Notes under the pieces: model-generated
Database searches by the model: none
The model's input: the letters and a program-made list of their open reading frames with translations, nothing else
Told to the model about the DNA's origin: nothing
NCBI GenBank assembly: GCA_963699825.1
Contig: CAVOVI010000009.1
Coordinates: forward strand, 228,580 to 292,579
DNA: 64,000 nucleotides
Direction: 5' to 3'
From: SPDF01 sp963699825
GTDB taxonomy: Bacteria; Gemmatimonadota; Gemmatimonadetes; Gemmatimonadales; GWC2-71-9
Position numbers and translations under genes: made by a program
Part shown: positions 26,803 through 34,923 of the stretch, piece after piece
How the letters are laid out: each line of letters begins with the position of its first letter
Numbering within the stretch: the stretch's first letter is position 1

Positions 26803-27470
26803 CCGGCGCTCGGGTTTCTGCCGGTCCCGCTTTCCTCCTTCTCGCGCCGCCACTCGAGATAGGAGTACAGCACCGGCCAGAGGACGATCGGCATGATGAC
26901 CGCCAGCATGAACACTATGTTCATGCTGCCCGTGGGAAGGACCGCGAGCACGAGGAAGATCAGACCCGCCAGACTGAACGCGTACCCGCCGACCCGATGC
27001 GTCTTCCGCCACACACGTTCGCTGCTCAGCGTCCACGGCGTCCGGATGCCCATGAACCAGTTGGGCCGGATGCGCGGCAGCAGGTTGCCGATGAAGAGGA
27101 AGAGCGCACCGAGAAGCACCGGGATCGCCGCGTTGATCTCGATCGGCCAGCCGAGCGCGGAGCCGAGCACGAGCACCTGGATGATCGCCGTGAAGCCGAT
27201 GAGCACATTGACCAGGAGGAAATACACCGAGCCGTGGAATTCGTAGTTCTTCTTGAGCGGGTCGATGTGCGGCAGCGCGGCGAAGATCAGCGTCAGCAGC
27301 GCCATCATGCCGGGCATCAGGAACGCCGCGAAGGTCGGCGAGGACCACCCGTTGGGCTGCCCGTTGGCTCCCCAATGCGTCACGACCCGCTCGGGAAGCT
27401 GCGGCCAGGCCCACCAGGAGAAGGCCAGCGTGGCGAGGGTGATCAGTACGGCGGGCATCAGCTTACGCAT
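26799..27470 (-). CDS. sdpI: SdpI-family membrane protein (immunity/signal-transduction type)
   Basis: A 223-residue protein with six hydrophobic segments. N-terminal RVVTHWGANGQPNGW is the DUF1648 motif, and later NWFMGIRTPWTLSSERVW with HRVGG is the SdpI core. In Bacillus subtilis, SdpI protects against the SdpC killing factor and sequesters the repressor SdpR. No SdpC gene is seen here. The ATG at 27470 overlaps the end of the ArsR-type gene by eight bases. Confidence 0.88.
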   Translation of the reverse strand: MRKLMPAVLITLATLAFSWWAWPQLPERVVTHWGANGQPNGWSSPTFAAFLMPGMMALLTLIFAALPHIDPLKKNYEFHGSVYFLLVNVLIGFTAIIQVLVLGSALGWPIEINAAIPVLLGALFLFIGNLLPRIRPNWFMGIRTPWTLSSERVWRKTHRVGGYAFSLAGLIFLVLAVLPTGSMNIVFMLAVIMPIVLWPVLYSYLEWRREKEESGTGRNPSAG

Positions 27471-27744
27471 TGCGGCGCTCCTTGCGACGTGGGGCGATCT
27501 CGAGCAGATGCTGCAGGGCGTCCTGCACCACGGTGGTGTTGAGCGAGTAACGGATGAACTGGCCATCCCGGGTGGCGAGGACCAATCCCGCTTCCTTCAG
27601 GACCGAGAGATGGTGCGACACCGACGCCCACGCCACGGGAAAGTGCGCGGCGATCTCCCCGGCGGGAAGATCCCCGTCCCGCAGCATGGCCAGAATGGCC
27701 CGGCGGGTCGGGTCGGCGAGCGCCTTGAAGGTCCGATCGATCAT
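27463..27744 (-). CDS. sdpR: ArsR-family autorepressor, SdpR-type
   Basis: A 93-residue winged-helix protein: FKALADPTRRAILAML (helix 1), AGEIAAHFPVAWASVSHHL (recognition helix), VLKEAGLVLATRDGQFIRY (wing). Metal-binding cysteines are absent, as expected for SdpR-like repressors that respond to SdpI instead of metals. It is first in an overlapping three-gene operon. The predicted promoter ends right at its start codon, so its mRNA may be leaderless. Confidence 0.88.
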   Translation of the reverse strand: MIDRTFKALADPTRRAILAMLRDGDLPAGEIAAHFPVAWASVSHHLSVLKEAGLVLATRDGQFIRYSLNTTVVQDALQHLLEIAPRRKERRNA

Positions 27745-27750
27745 AATGCT

Positions 27751-27778
27751 AAGATATCTGCCTAATTATCTAAGTCAA
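27751..27778 (-). promoter_or_regulatory. predicted promoter of sdpR-sdpI-hydrolase
   Basis: On the minus strand, TTGACT (27778-27773) and TATCTT (27756-27751) are 16 bases apart. Initiation would fall at about 27744, the first base of the sdpR ATG. AT-rich repeats around AGATAATTA and AGATATCT could be the repressor's own operator. Confidence 0.6.
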
Positions 27779-27796
27779 GACAAGCCCCGCCTCTCG

Positions 27797-27815
27797 CCTC
27801 TCCCTCCGGGAGAGG
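27797..27815. repeat. short hairpin repeat family D, copy 2
   Basis: CTCTCCC / GGGAGAG stem next to a family B element. C-rich heptamer runs (CTGCCCC-like) follow at 27925-27980, upstream of the CDF gene. Confidence 0.6.
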
Positions 27816-27835
27816 GGGGATGCCTTCCGCGGGTT

Positions 27836-27902
27836 CGTCACCCCCGCGGATGCGGGGGTCCAGCGTGGCAGCATCTGGATTCCCGCTTCCGCGGGAATGA
27901 CG
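27836..27902. repeat. palindromic repeat family B, copy 5 (inverted)
   Basis: CGTCACCCCCGCGG arm, then GGATTCCCGCTTCCGCGGGA and ATGACG. It is in reverse orientation relative to the copy at 20519. Confidence 0.8.
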
Positions 27903-28009
27903 CGTAGACCAATTGGATTCCCTGCCGACCTGCCCACCTGCCCCGCTGCCTCCCTGCCCCGCTGCCTCCCCGCCTTGCCCTGACTCCCCGGCAGTATGAC
28001 TTTTACCCG

Positions 28010-28888
28010 ATGCCCCGTACCGATCCCGCCGTCGAGGAGCGCACCCGCCTGGTGCGACGCGTCCTTCTGGGCGTCCTCTTCGCCAACCTGGCGGTCGTCG
28101 CCGTGAAGTTCGGCGTCGGCTTTGGGATCGGCTCGCTCGCCGTCGTCGGCGACGCGGTGCACTCCTCGGTGGATGCGATCAACAACCTCTTCGGACTCGC
28201 CGTCGTTCGCTTCGCCTCCAAGGGCCCCGACGCGGAGCACCCCTACGGTCACGCCAAGTTCGAGAGCCTCGGCGCACTCCTCATTGTCGTCTTCCTATCG
28301 CTTTCGGTCTTCGAGCTGCTGCGCGGAGCCTGGGCCCGCCTCGTTGAAGGCGCTCCCACCCTCGTCATCAGCCCGGTGCAGGTGATCCTCCTCCTCTTCA
28401 CGCTGCTCATCAATCTCTGGGTGGTCTGGTTCGAGACCCGCGCCGGCCGCCGCCTCAAGAGTCCGATCCTCCTCGCCGACGCCTCGCACACCCGGGTCGA
28501 CGTCTTCATCACGATCGCCGTCCTTGGCGGGCTCTATCTGACCCATCTCGGCTACCCGATGGCCGATCCGATCCTGGCCATCGTCGTCGCCCTCCTGGTG
28601 GTGCGGGTGGGTTGGGAAATCGTGGGTCATTCGCTTCCGACGCTGGTGGACGGCGCCGCGGTGGACGAGCCATCGATCCGGGTGGCCGCCGAGGGGGTGA
28701 CTGGAGTCCGGTCCGCCTACGCCATCCGGTCGCGTACTGCTGCGGCGCTCTCCTTCGCCGAGGTGACCATCGCGGTGGACGGAACCCAGGATGTGGCCAC
28801 GGCGCACGAGATCGCCGACGCCGTCGAAGACACGCTGCGGGATGAACTCGGCTTCAACCACGTCCAGGTACACGTCGAGCCATGCTGA
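28010..28888 (+). CDS. cation diffusion facilitator (CDF) metal transporter
   Basis: A 292-residue protein with six transmembrane segments. Metal-site pairs are in TM2 (H51 and D55 in DAVHSSVDA) and TM5 (H and D in DASHTRVDV). HxxxD in both is the arrangement of Zn-type CDF proteins; manganese- or iron-type members usually have DxxxD in TM2. The C-terminal cytoplasmic domain (about 205-292) includes the EVTIAVDGTQ and QVHVEP strands. It probably exports zinc or cobalt by proton antiport. The stop overlaps the next gene. Confidence 0.92.
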   Translation: MPRTDPAVEERTRLVRRVLLGVLFANLAVVAVKFGVGFGIGSLAVVGDAVHSSVDAINNLFGLAVVRFASKGPDAEHPYGHAKFESLGALLIVVFLSLSVFELLRGAWARLVEGAPTLVISPVQVILLLFTLLINLWVVWFETRAGRRLKSPILLADASHTRVDVFITIAVLGGLYLTHLGYPMADPILAIVVALLVVRVGWEIVGHSLPTLVDGAAVDEPSIRVAAEGVTGVRSAYAIRSRTAAALSFAEVTIAVDGTQDVATAHEIADAVEDTLRDELGFNHVQVHVEPC

Positions 28889-29715
28889 CCCTGGAGCAGG
28901 TCCGGCAGCAGCGTCGGCGACGGTCCCCACCGTCGCTGAAGCAGCAGTACCAGGAATTCGTGATGCAGCGCGTCGAGGCGTTCAAGAATTCGATGTCGCG
29001 GGAAGAACTCCTGCGGATCGGTGACGAGGCCGTCTCCGAGATGGAGGCCACCATCCAGGGTCAGTTCATGCTGACCGAGGTGTTGATGGTGGACCAGGTG
29101 GATCGCCTGATCATCAAGCGCCTCCGGCTGCGGTCCTACGCCAAGTGGCGCGAGCAGTACCTGACCCTGCGCGCCGCACAGCGGGAACCGATGCACTGGG
29201 GCATTGATCCGAGCAGCCCGGTCGCGCGGATCCTGCCGCGACTCGAGCCAGGCGACGCCGCGCTGGTCTTCGGCACCGGCGCCGAGCCGATGACCTACCT
29301 GCTCGCAGCGCACGACGTCGACGTGACCTTCGTGGCCGGAAACATGGGGACGGTGGAACGCGTCGAGTCGCGGATGGCGTCCGAGTCGCTCGGGAGCCAG
29401 TTCGAGGCGTACGTGGTGCCGGTCGGCGGGCAGTTCGCCAGCTTCGTTCCGCGCGTGGACCTGGTGGTCGTTGATGCCGGCGAACTCACGCCGCTCGATC
29501 CCGATGCCCGCCGAGCCGTGATCGAGCAGGTCCAGTGGCTGACGGAACCGGGAGGAGTCCACGCCGTGCTTCCGACTCGCAGCCTCGCGCCGCACGCCCT
29601 CCGGACGCTCTATGCCGGCTGGGCGGAGGAGGAGGCGGAGAAGGTGGGCGGGGGAAAGAGCCGGCGTGAGGGGCTTCTCTTCTCGAAGGAAATGGGTCAA
29701 TCCGACACGAGGTGA
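28882..29715 (+). CDS. hypothetical protein with methyltransferase-like domain
   Basis: A 277-residue protein. A helical, charged N-terminus (1-100) precedes a Rossmann-like region: LVFGTGAEPMTYLLAAHDVDVTF resembles SAM motif I, and VDLVVVDAGEL motif II/IV. The acidic end of strand 4 is present, but the glycine motif is unusual (G-T-G-A-E), so SAM binding is inferred. Its ATG overlaps the CDF stop (ATGCTGA), so it is co-translated with the transporter. Confidence 0.6.
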   Translation: MLTLEQVRQQRRRRSPPSLKQQYQEFVMQRVEAFKNSMSREELLRIGDEAVSEMEATIQGQFMLTEVLMVDQVDRLIIKRLRLRSYAKWREQYLTLRAAQREPMHWGIDPSSPVARILPRLEPGDAALVFGTGAEPMTYLLAAHDVDVTFVAGNMGTVERVESRMASESLGSQFEAYVVPVGGQFASFVPRVDLVVVDAGELTPLDPDARRAVIEQVQWLTEPGGVHAVLPTRSLAPHALRTLYAGWAEEEAEKVGGGKSRREGLLFSKEMGQSDTR

Positions 29716-29722
29716 CCAATAA

Positions 29723-29745
29723 AGGCGTGTCACTCCGACACGCCT
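29723..29745 (-). terminator. stem-loop, minus-strand terminator-like
   Basis: AGGCGTGTC / GACACGCCT, a nine-base perfect stem with a five-base loop. A T-rich tail (TTTATT) is present only on the minus strand. It may still cap the plus-strand transcript ending at 29715. Confidence 0.45.
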
Positions 29746-29874
29746 GACGCAGGGCCACATCCACAAAGCTAATTCCCACAACAACTTACATCGCGGCACG
29801 ACACGGCACGTCTGGTGCTCTTTGGTAGTGGTCCCGGCACGAGGCCGGGAATCACCATCGCAAGGAAGTGCCAG

Positions 29875-30048
29875 ATGACCAGCCTCCCCGTAATGCTTGA
29901 CGAGACGACGGTAGGAATCGTGATCCGGACGCCGAGTGCGGCACCGCGGCCCGTACGGTTCTGGGCCTACCTCTGGGCAACCGATGAGGCGACCGAAGGC
30001 CGTCCGTGGCATGAACGGGTACCGGTCGAGCGCATCGCCGCCGCCTGA
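29875..30048 (+). CDS. 57-residue small protein of unknown function
   Basis: The ATG at 29875 has AAGGAAG seven bases upstream. The protein starts MTSLPVMLDETT and contains an aromatic core (RFWAYLWATDE) and a W-H-E-R-V segment. It is soluble and without a signal peptide. A clear terminator follows, so it is probably a single-gene transcript. No family recognised. Confidence 0.6.
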   Translation: MTSLPVMLDETTVGIVIRTPSAAPRPVRFWAYLWATDEATEGRPWHERVPVERIAAA

Positions 30049-30076
30049 TCGAAATCGAGCGTACTGAAAATTCAGA

Positions 30077-30107
30077 AGCCCCTGGTCGAATGACCGGGGG
30101 CTTTTTC
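30077..30107 (+). terminator. intrinsic terminator of the 57-residue gene
   Basis: AGCCCCTGGTC and GACCGGGGGCT form an 11-bp stem (one G-U) followed by TTTTT. Confidence 0.85.
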
Positions 30108-30127
30108 GTTGGTGACAGGAAACGCAT

Positions 30128-30150
30128 GGGGCCGGCAGCTGGCCGGCCCC
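30128..30150 (-). terminator. GC-rich stem-loop after the histone-like gene
   Basis: A perfect nine-base stem GGGGCCGGC / GCCGGCCCC. It has no T-run, so termination by it is uncertain. Confidence 0.4.
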
Positions 30151-30166
30151 GTTGCATCTGCTGGTG

Positions 30167-30331
30167 CTACTTGCCCCGCTTCGCTGCCTTCTTCTTCGCG
30201 GGTGCCCTCTTCTTCGCAGGTGCCTTCTTCACGGCCTTCTTTGCGGCCTTCTTTGCAGGTGCCCGCTTCGCTGCCTTTTTCGCGGGCGCCTTCTTGGCCG
30301 CCTTCTTTGCCGCGCGCTTCTTGACCGCCAT
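30167..30331 (-). CDS. histone H1-like lysine/alanine/proline repeat protein
   Basis: A 54-residue protein built almost only of K, A, P, R and V, with repeated K-K-A-A-K-K and K-A-P-A-K-K units, like the C-terminal tail of histone H1 and bacterial Hc-type proteins. The ATG at 30331 has a strong GGAGGT six bases upstream and the stop is TAG at 30169-30167. Such proteins bind DNA non-specifically and compact the nucleoid. It lies alone between convergent and divergent genes. The annotated length is short but start, ribosome-binding site and repeat pattern agree. Confidence 0.85.
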   Translation of the reverse strand: MAVKKRAAKKAAKKAPAKKAAKRAPAKKAAKKAVKKAPAKKRAPAKKKAAKRGK

Positions 30332-30524
30332 GCTGACCTCCGGTGTCGAGTAGCTCCGATGGCCCGAGTGGCCGGTCGGATATTACAACATCGCGCATTT
30401 CCGATTTCGCGCAATAGCCGCGACCGGTCGAAGTCGTTGTCCGGCGTGCGATTGTGCCCTTGCCGCCGCGCCCAAAGCCCCGTAGAATCGAACCATCCCT
30501 TCCACGCGCGAGCCATACCTGACG

Positions 30525-33421
30525 ATGCCTTCGCTGACAGTCAACGGACAGACCGTGCCGATCGCCGATGGCGACACCATCCTCGATGCGGCGCGTGCGC
30601 ACGGCATTGAGATCCCCACGCTCTGCTGGTATCCGAAGCTCCCGAACGTCGGCAACTGTCGCATCTGCCTCGTCTCCGTCGAGGGCCAGGGGAAATTGCT
30701 CCCAGCCTGCGCCACGCCCGCCGCCGACGGGATGGTCGTGGAGACCGAGAGCGACGCCGCCGCCGACAACCGGCGCGGTGTGCTCGGCATGCTGCTGGAG
30801 CGCTACCCGCTCGAGCACCTGCGCGGGAACGGCAGCGCGCCACCACCGCGGAACGAATTCGAATCGTATGTGAAGCAGTACCAGGTGCCGATTCCCACCG
30901 AGCAACCGCTGGGACTCCGCGGCGGCGACACGCGCCCCGGCGACGTGATGATCCAGCACGACATGTCGCTCTGCATCCTCTGCACCCGATGCGTGCGGGC
31001 CTGCGACGACATCCAGGAAGTGGGCGTGCTCGACGTCGGCCAGCGGGGTCCGCACACCGAGATCATCGTCGGCGGCGACGGCGACCCCGACCACGCCGGG
31101 TGCACCTGGTGCGGCGAGTGCGTCCGGGTCTGTCCCACCGGCGCCATCTTCGAGGTCATACCGCGCGAGCGCTTCGGCGCGGAAGCGGTCCGCAACCCGG
31201 ACACGATCACGCGGTCGGTCTGTCCCTACTGTGGCGTCGGATGCCAGGTCGACCTCCACGTGAAGGACGGCGAGCTGGTCCGCGTGACGTCGCCCTGGAT
31301 CGAGGAGAACACTCCGAACCAGGGCAGCACCTGCGTGAAGGGACGGTTCGGCACCGACTACGCGCAGCACCGCGACCGGCTCACGGTCCCGCTGATTCGG
31401 AAGGGGTGGGTCCAAGAAGACGGGAGCTGGCGCTGGACCGGCGAAATGCCGCGGCACCGCGAGGGACCGTGGCAGACCATCGAGGAAATCGGCGGGGGCA
31501 AGAAGCCGCGCCCGCCGAAGCGCAGCATCGGGAAGCCACCGCAGACCGGGCTCCCGATCGTCGGCGACGGCGACGTGCGCGACCGCGCCACCACCCCCGC
31601 CGAGTGGTACGACGCCTTCCGTGAAGCCAGCTGGGAGGAGGCGATGAGCCTCACGGCCCAGGAGCTCCTCCGGATCAAGACGCAGCACGGGCCCCGCTCG
31701 CTCGCGGCGCTCTCCTCCGCCAAGTGCAGCAACGAGGACAACTACCTCTTCATGCGGATGGTGCGGGGCGCCCTCGGCACCAACAGCGTGGACCACTGCA
31801 CCCGCCTCTGCCATTCCACGTCGGTCTCCGCGATGAGTCGTGCCCTCAGCACCTCCGCGGCGTCCGGCTCGATGCGCGAGATCGAGGAGGCGTGCGACGT
31901 CATCTTCATCTCCGGCGCCAACACCACCGAGAATCACCCGGTGTTCGGTGCGCTGATCAAGCGGGCAGTAACGCATGGTGCCAAGCTGGTGGTGGCCGAT
32001 GTGCGTCGGACAGAACTGGCGGCGCTGGCCGATGTCCACCTGCAGCTCCAGCCGGGCACCGACGTGGCGCTCTACAGCACCATGCTCAACCACATTCTGG
32101 CCCAGGGGCTCGAGAACAAGGAGTTCATCCGGACCAGGACGAAGGAATTCGAGCAGGTGCGCGCCACCGTGGCGCCGTACACGCTCGAGGTCGGCGAGAA
32201 GCTGACCGGCGTACCGGCGGAGCAAGATTGCCCTGGCGGCCGAACTGCTACGCCAGGGGCCCCAACACCTCGACGCTCTGGGCCATGGGACTCACGCAGC
32301 ACGCCACCGGCACCGACATCGTGGCGAGCCTGCTGAACCTGCTGCTGGCGTGCGGGATGATCGGGCGGTGGGGTGCGGCGATGCTGCCGATCCGCGGCCA
32401 GAACAACGTGCAGGGCGCCAGTGACGTCGGCGCCATCCCGTTCGCCTATACCGACTACCGGACCGTCACCAGCCCCGAGAACCGCGCGGACTACGCGAGG
32501 GCGTGGGGACTCCCGGAGGAAGCGCTCTCCCTCCAGGACGGACTGATGGTGACGGAGATGACCAAGCCGGACAGCGGTGTCCGCGGGCTCTACATCATGG
32601 GCGAGAACCCGGTCATCTCCGATCCCGACATCGCGCATGCGGAGGAATGGGTGCGGGGACTGGAGTTCCTCGGCGTGCAGGACCTCTTCCTGACCGACAC
32701 CGCGCGCTGGGCCGACGTGGTGCTGCCGGGGTCGTCGTTCGCCGAGAAGGAAGGGACCTTCGCCAACACCGAGCGGCGGATTCAGCTCTCCTCCCCCGCC
32801 CTCGACCCTCCCGGCCAGGCTCGGCGCGACCTCGACATCCTGATTGACCTGACCGAGCGGCTCGGGGTCCCGAGCCCGTACGGCGGTGCCGAGGATGTGA
32901 TGAAGGAAATCGCCTCCGTCACTCCGTCGTGGCGGGGGGTGACCTATGACGGCCTTCGGCGGCACAACTTCGGGCTGCAGTACCCGGTGCTGACCCCCGA
33001 CTCCGACGGCACCGCCTTCCTCTTCGAGGACAAGTTCCCGACCCCCGATGGCCGGGCGCTCTTTGTGCCGGTGGAGTTTCTCCCGCCGAACGAGTTGCCG
33101 GACGCGGAGTACCCCTTCGTGATGGGGACAGGCCGGCAGATGTACCACTGGCACACCGGCACGATGACCCGGCGCTCGACCGGCCTGGACTCCCGTGAAC
33201 CAGTCCCGACGGTGGAGATGAATCCGGCGGACGTGGCTCAGCTCGGTGTCTCCGACGGCGAGACGGTCCGTATCACCTCCCGTCGCGGCAGCATCACAAT
33301 CGGCGTACGCGCCTCCGACCGCCAGGCGCGTGGCCAGGTCTTCGTCCCGATGCATTACCGCGAGGCGGCGGCGAACCTGCTGACCAATCCGGCGCTCGAT
33401 CCGTACGCGAAGATCGCGTAG
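30525..33421 (+). CDS. fdhA: molybdopterin formate dehydrogenase alpha subunit, NuoG-like N-terminus (frame disrupted near 32220-32270)
   Basis: Oxidises formate, probably as part of an NAD-linked or electron-bifurcating complex. In order: a plant-type [2Fe-2S] domain (CWYPKLPNVGNCRICLVSVEG), a His-Cys cluster region, two [4Fe-4S] ferredoxin motifs (CILCTRCVRACD; CTWCGECVRVCP), the Mo-bisPGD domain cluster CPYCGVGC, and catalytic Cys in CTRLCHSTSV, followed by the pterin-binding and C-terminal domains. Near 32220-32270 the expected text KIALAAEL reads in the third frame, so two small indels separate the halves; restored length is about 965. About 65 extra residues (about 310-375) sit between cluster and core. 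No fdhB, fdhC or fdhD is adjacent. Confidence 0.88.
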
Positions 33422-33571
33422 CTTCAAGGTGAGCGCGGTCAGGATCGAGAAGGTGGAGTGAGAATCGTCCGGGGGAGGTGACTGGTTGGAGCGGCACGGT
33501 GATTGCAAAGCATGGGAAGAATCCCGACTGGGTACCGGGGAATTCCCAAGGCTGGCTGGAGATCACCGCTG

Positions 33572-34405
33572 ATGGACAAACTCATCATCAACGCCGCCCT
33601 CACTGGCATGGTCCCAAGGAGGGTAGACAACCCGCATGTGCCGCTGTCGGAGAGCGAGATCGTGGCCGACGCGGTTCGCTGTGTCTCCGCCGGAGCCAGC
33701 ATCCTCCACCTCCACGTCCGTTACGCCGACGAATCGCCCGCCTTCGAGACGAGTCTCAACGCCTCCCTTTTCCGTGCCGCTCGGGCAGCCTGTCCGGGCG
33801 TCATCATCAGCGGATCGACCAGCGGCCGCAAGTTCGGGGAACTGGAGCGGCGCGCCGAGGTCCTGCAAGCGCGTCCGGACATGGCGTCGCTGACGCTTGG
33901 CTCGATGAATTTCCCAACCCAAGCATCTGTCAACGCCCCGGCCACTATTGCCGGGTTAGCCGCCAGGATGCGGGCGCTCGGCATCATGCCGGAACTCGAG
34001 GTGTTCGATCTCGGGATGGCGGACTACGCGAGGTACCTCGTCGACCGGGGGGAGATCAGCCTGCCCGGGTACGCGAACATCCTCCTCGGTTCCTTGGGCA
34101 CTGCGAGCGCGTCGGGGTTCAACCTGGCCACGATCGTCCGGGCGCTGCCCGACCAGATCACGTGGGCGGCTGCGGGCATCGGCCGGTTTCAACTCCCGAT
34201 GAACAGCATGGCAATCGCAATGGGAGGGCATGTGCGTGTCGGACTTGAGGACAATCTGTGGATGGACCCGATCACCAAGCGGGACCCCGCCTCAAATCTC
34301 CGCCTGATCGAGCGGGTGGCTGCCCTCGCGCGAGCGAATGGACGGGAGATCGCGTCTCCCGAGGAGGCCCGGCGGATCATCGGGCTGCGCCACGAGACGC
34401 AATGA
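33572..34405 (+). CDS. BKACE-family beta-keto acid cleavage enzyme (DUF849)
   Basis: A 277-residue TIM barrel. Enzymes of this family condense a beta-keto acid with acetyl-CoA to give acetoacetate and a new CoA ester; the founding member acts in lysine fermentation. Zinc ligands are seen in HLHVR (H46, H48) and GLEDN (E about 222); SGSTSGRKFGELERR is the variable substrate region. The substrate cannot be predicted. Starts at the ATG at 33572 (MDKLIINAALTG). The stop overlaps the GNAT gene (ATGA), making it first of a three-gene set. Confidence 0.88.
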   Translation: MDKLIINAALTGMVPRRVDNPHVPLSESEIVADAVRCVSAGASILHLHVRYADESPAFETSLNASLFRAARAACPGVIISGSTSGRKFGELERRAEVLQARPDMASLTLGSMNFPTQASVNAPATIAGLAARMRALGIMPELEVFDLGMADYARYLVDRGEISLPGYANILLGSLGTASASGFNLATIVRALPDQITWAAAGIGRFQLPMNSMAIAMGGHVRVGLEDNLWMDPITKRDPASNLRLIERVAALARANGREIASPEEARRIIGLRHETQ

Positions 34406-34923
34406 CAACCCGTCGCGTGATGCTGGACATCGTCGAATGTCCTCCCGAACGCCTCACAGCGCTCTTCGCCCTGCGGGCCCGGGTGTGGATCCAGGAAGGG
34501 GCCGATGCCGGGGCTTTCCCGGACAACTGCTGGACCGATGCGCACGATCGCCACCGAAAACACTGGGTCGTATTGGACGCAGACCGCCTCGTGGCCGGCG
34601 CGTCGCTCGGCATTTACTCGACGTTGACCGAGGTGGACGAGCCCGAGGCGTACAGGATGATCGAGCCACCCTCCTCCGGCCGGATCGCGGCGCCCGCCCG
34701 TGTGGTCGTCGAGTCCGTCTACCGGGGTCGGGGAGTGGCGCAGGCGCTCCTCGACACGCAGGATGCCGAGGCGCGTGCCCTGGGAGCGGTGCTGGCCGTC
34801 CGGCAGGCGTCGCCCGCGATGCGCCGGCTCCTTGAGCGCCGGGGATGGCGGTACCACGGGCCCGGACCGGCGGACCTGCGGTTTCCCGGCGTCGCCTTCT
34901 CCGTCATGTCGCTCGAGCTCTAG
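34402..34923 (+). CDS. GNAT-family acyltransferase
   Basis: A 173-residue protein. The acyl-CoA-binding motif A is V-E-S-V-Y-R-G-R-G-V-A-Q-A-L at about 104-117 (Q/R-x-x-G-x-A type), preceded by strands with LVAGASLGIYS. Its acceptor is unknown. It overlaps the BKACE stop and is followed directly by the ATP-grasp gene with no gap, so the three proteins are probably made together and act in sequence on one metabolite. Confidence 0.85.
   Translation: MTTRRVMLDIVECPPERLTALFALRARVWIQEGADAGAFPDNCWTDAHDRHRKHWVVLDADRLVAGASLGIYSTLTEVDEPEAYRMIEPPSSGRIAAPARVVVESVYRGRGVAQALLDTQDAEARALGAVLAVRQASPAMRRLLERRGWRYHGPGPADLRFPGVAFSVMSLEL

Noticed and set aside
30072..32225. 717-residue minus-strand open frame opposite the formate dehydrogenase gene
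   Set aside because: Antisense shadow of a high-GC gene: arginine/glycine/histidine-rich, no domain, and it runs through the histone-like gene in another frame. The Fe-S and Mo motifs on the plus strand are decisive.
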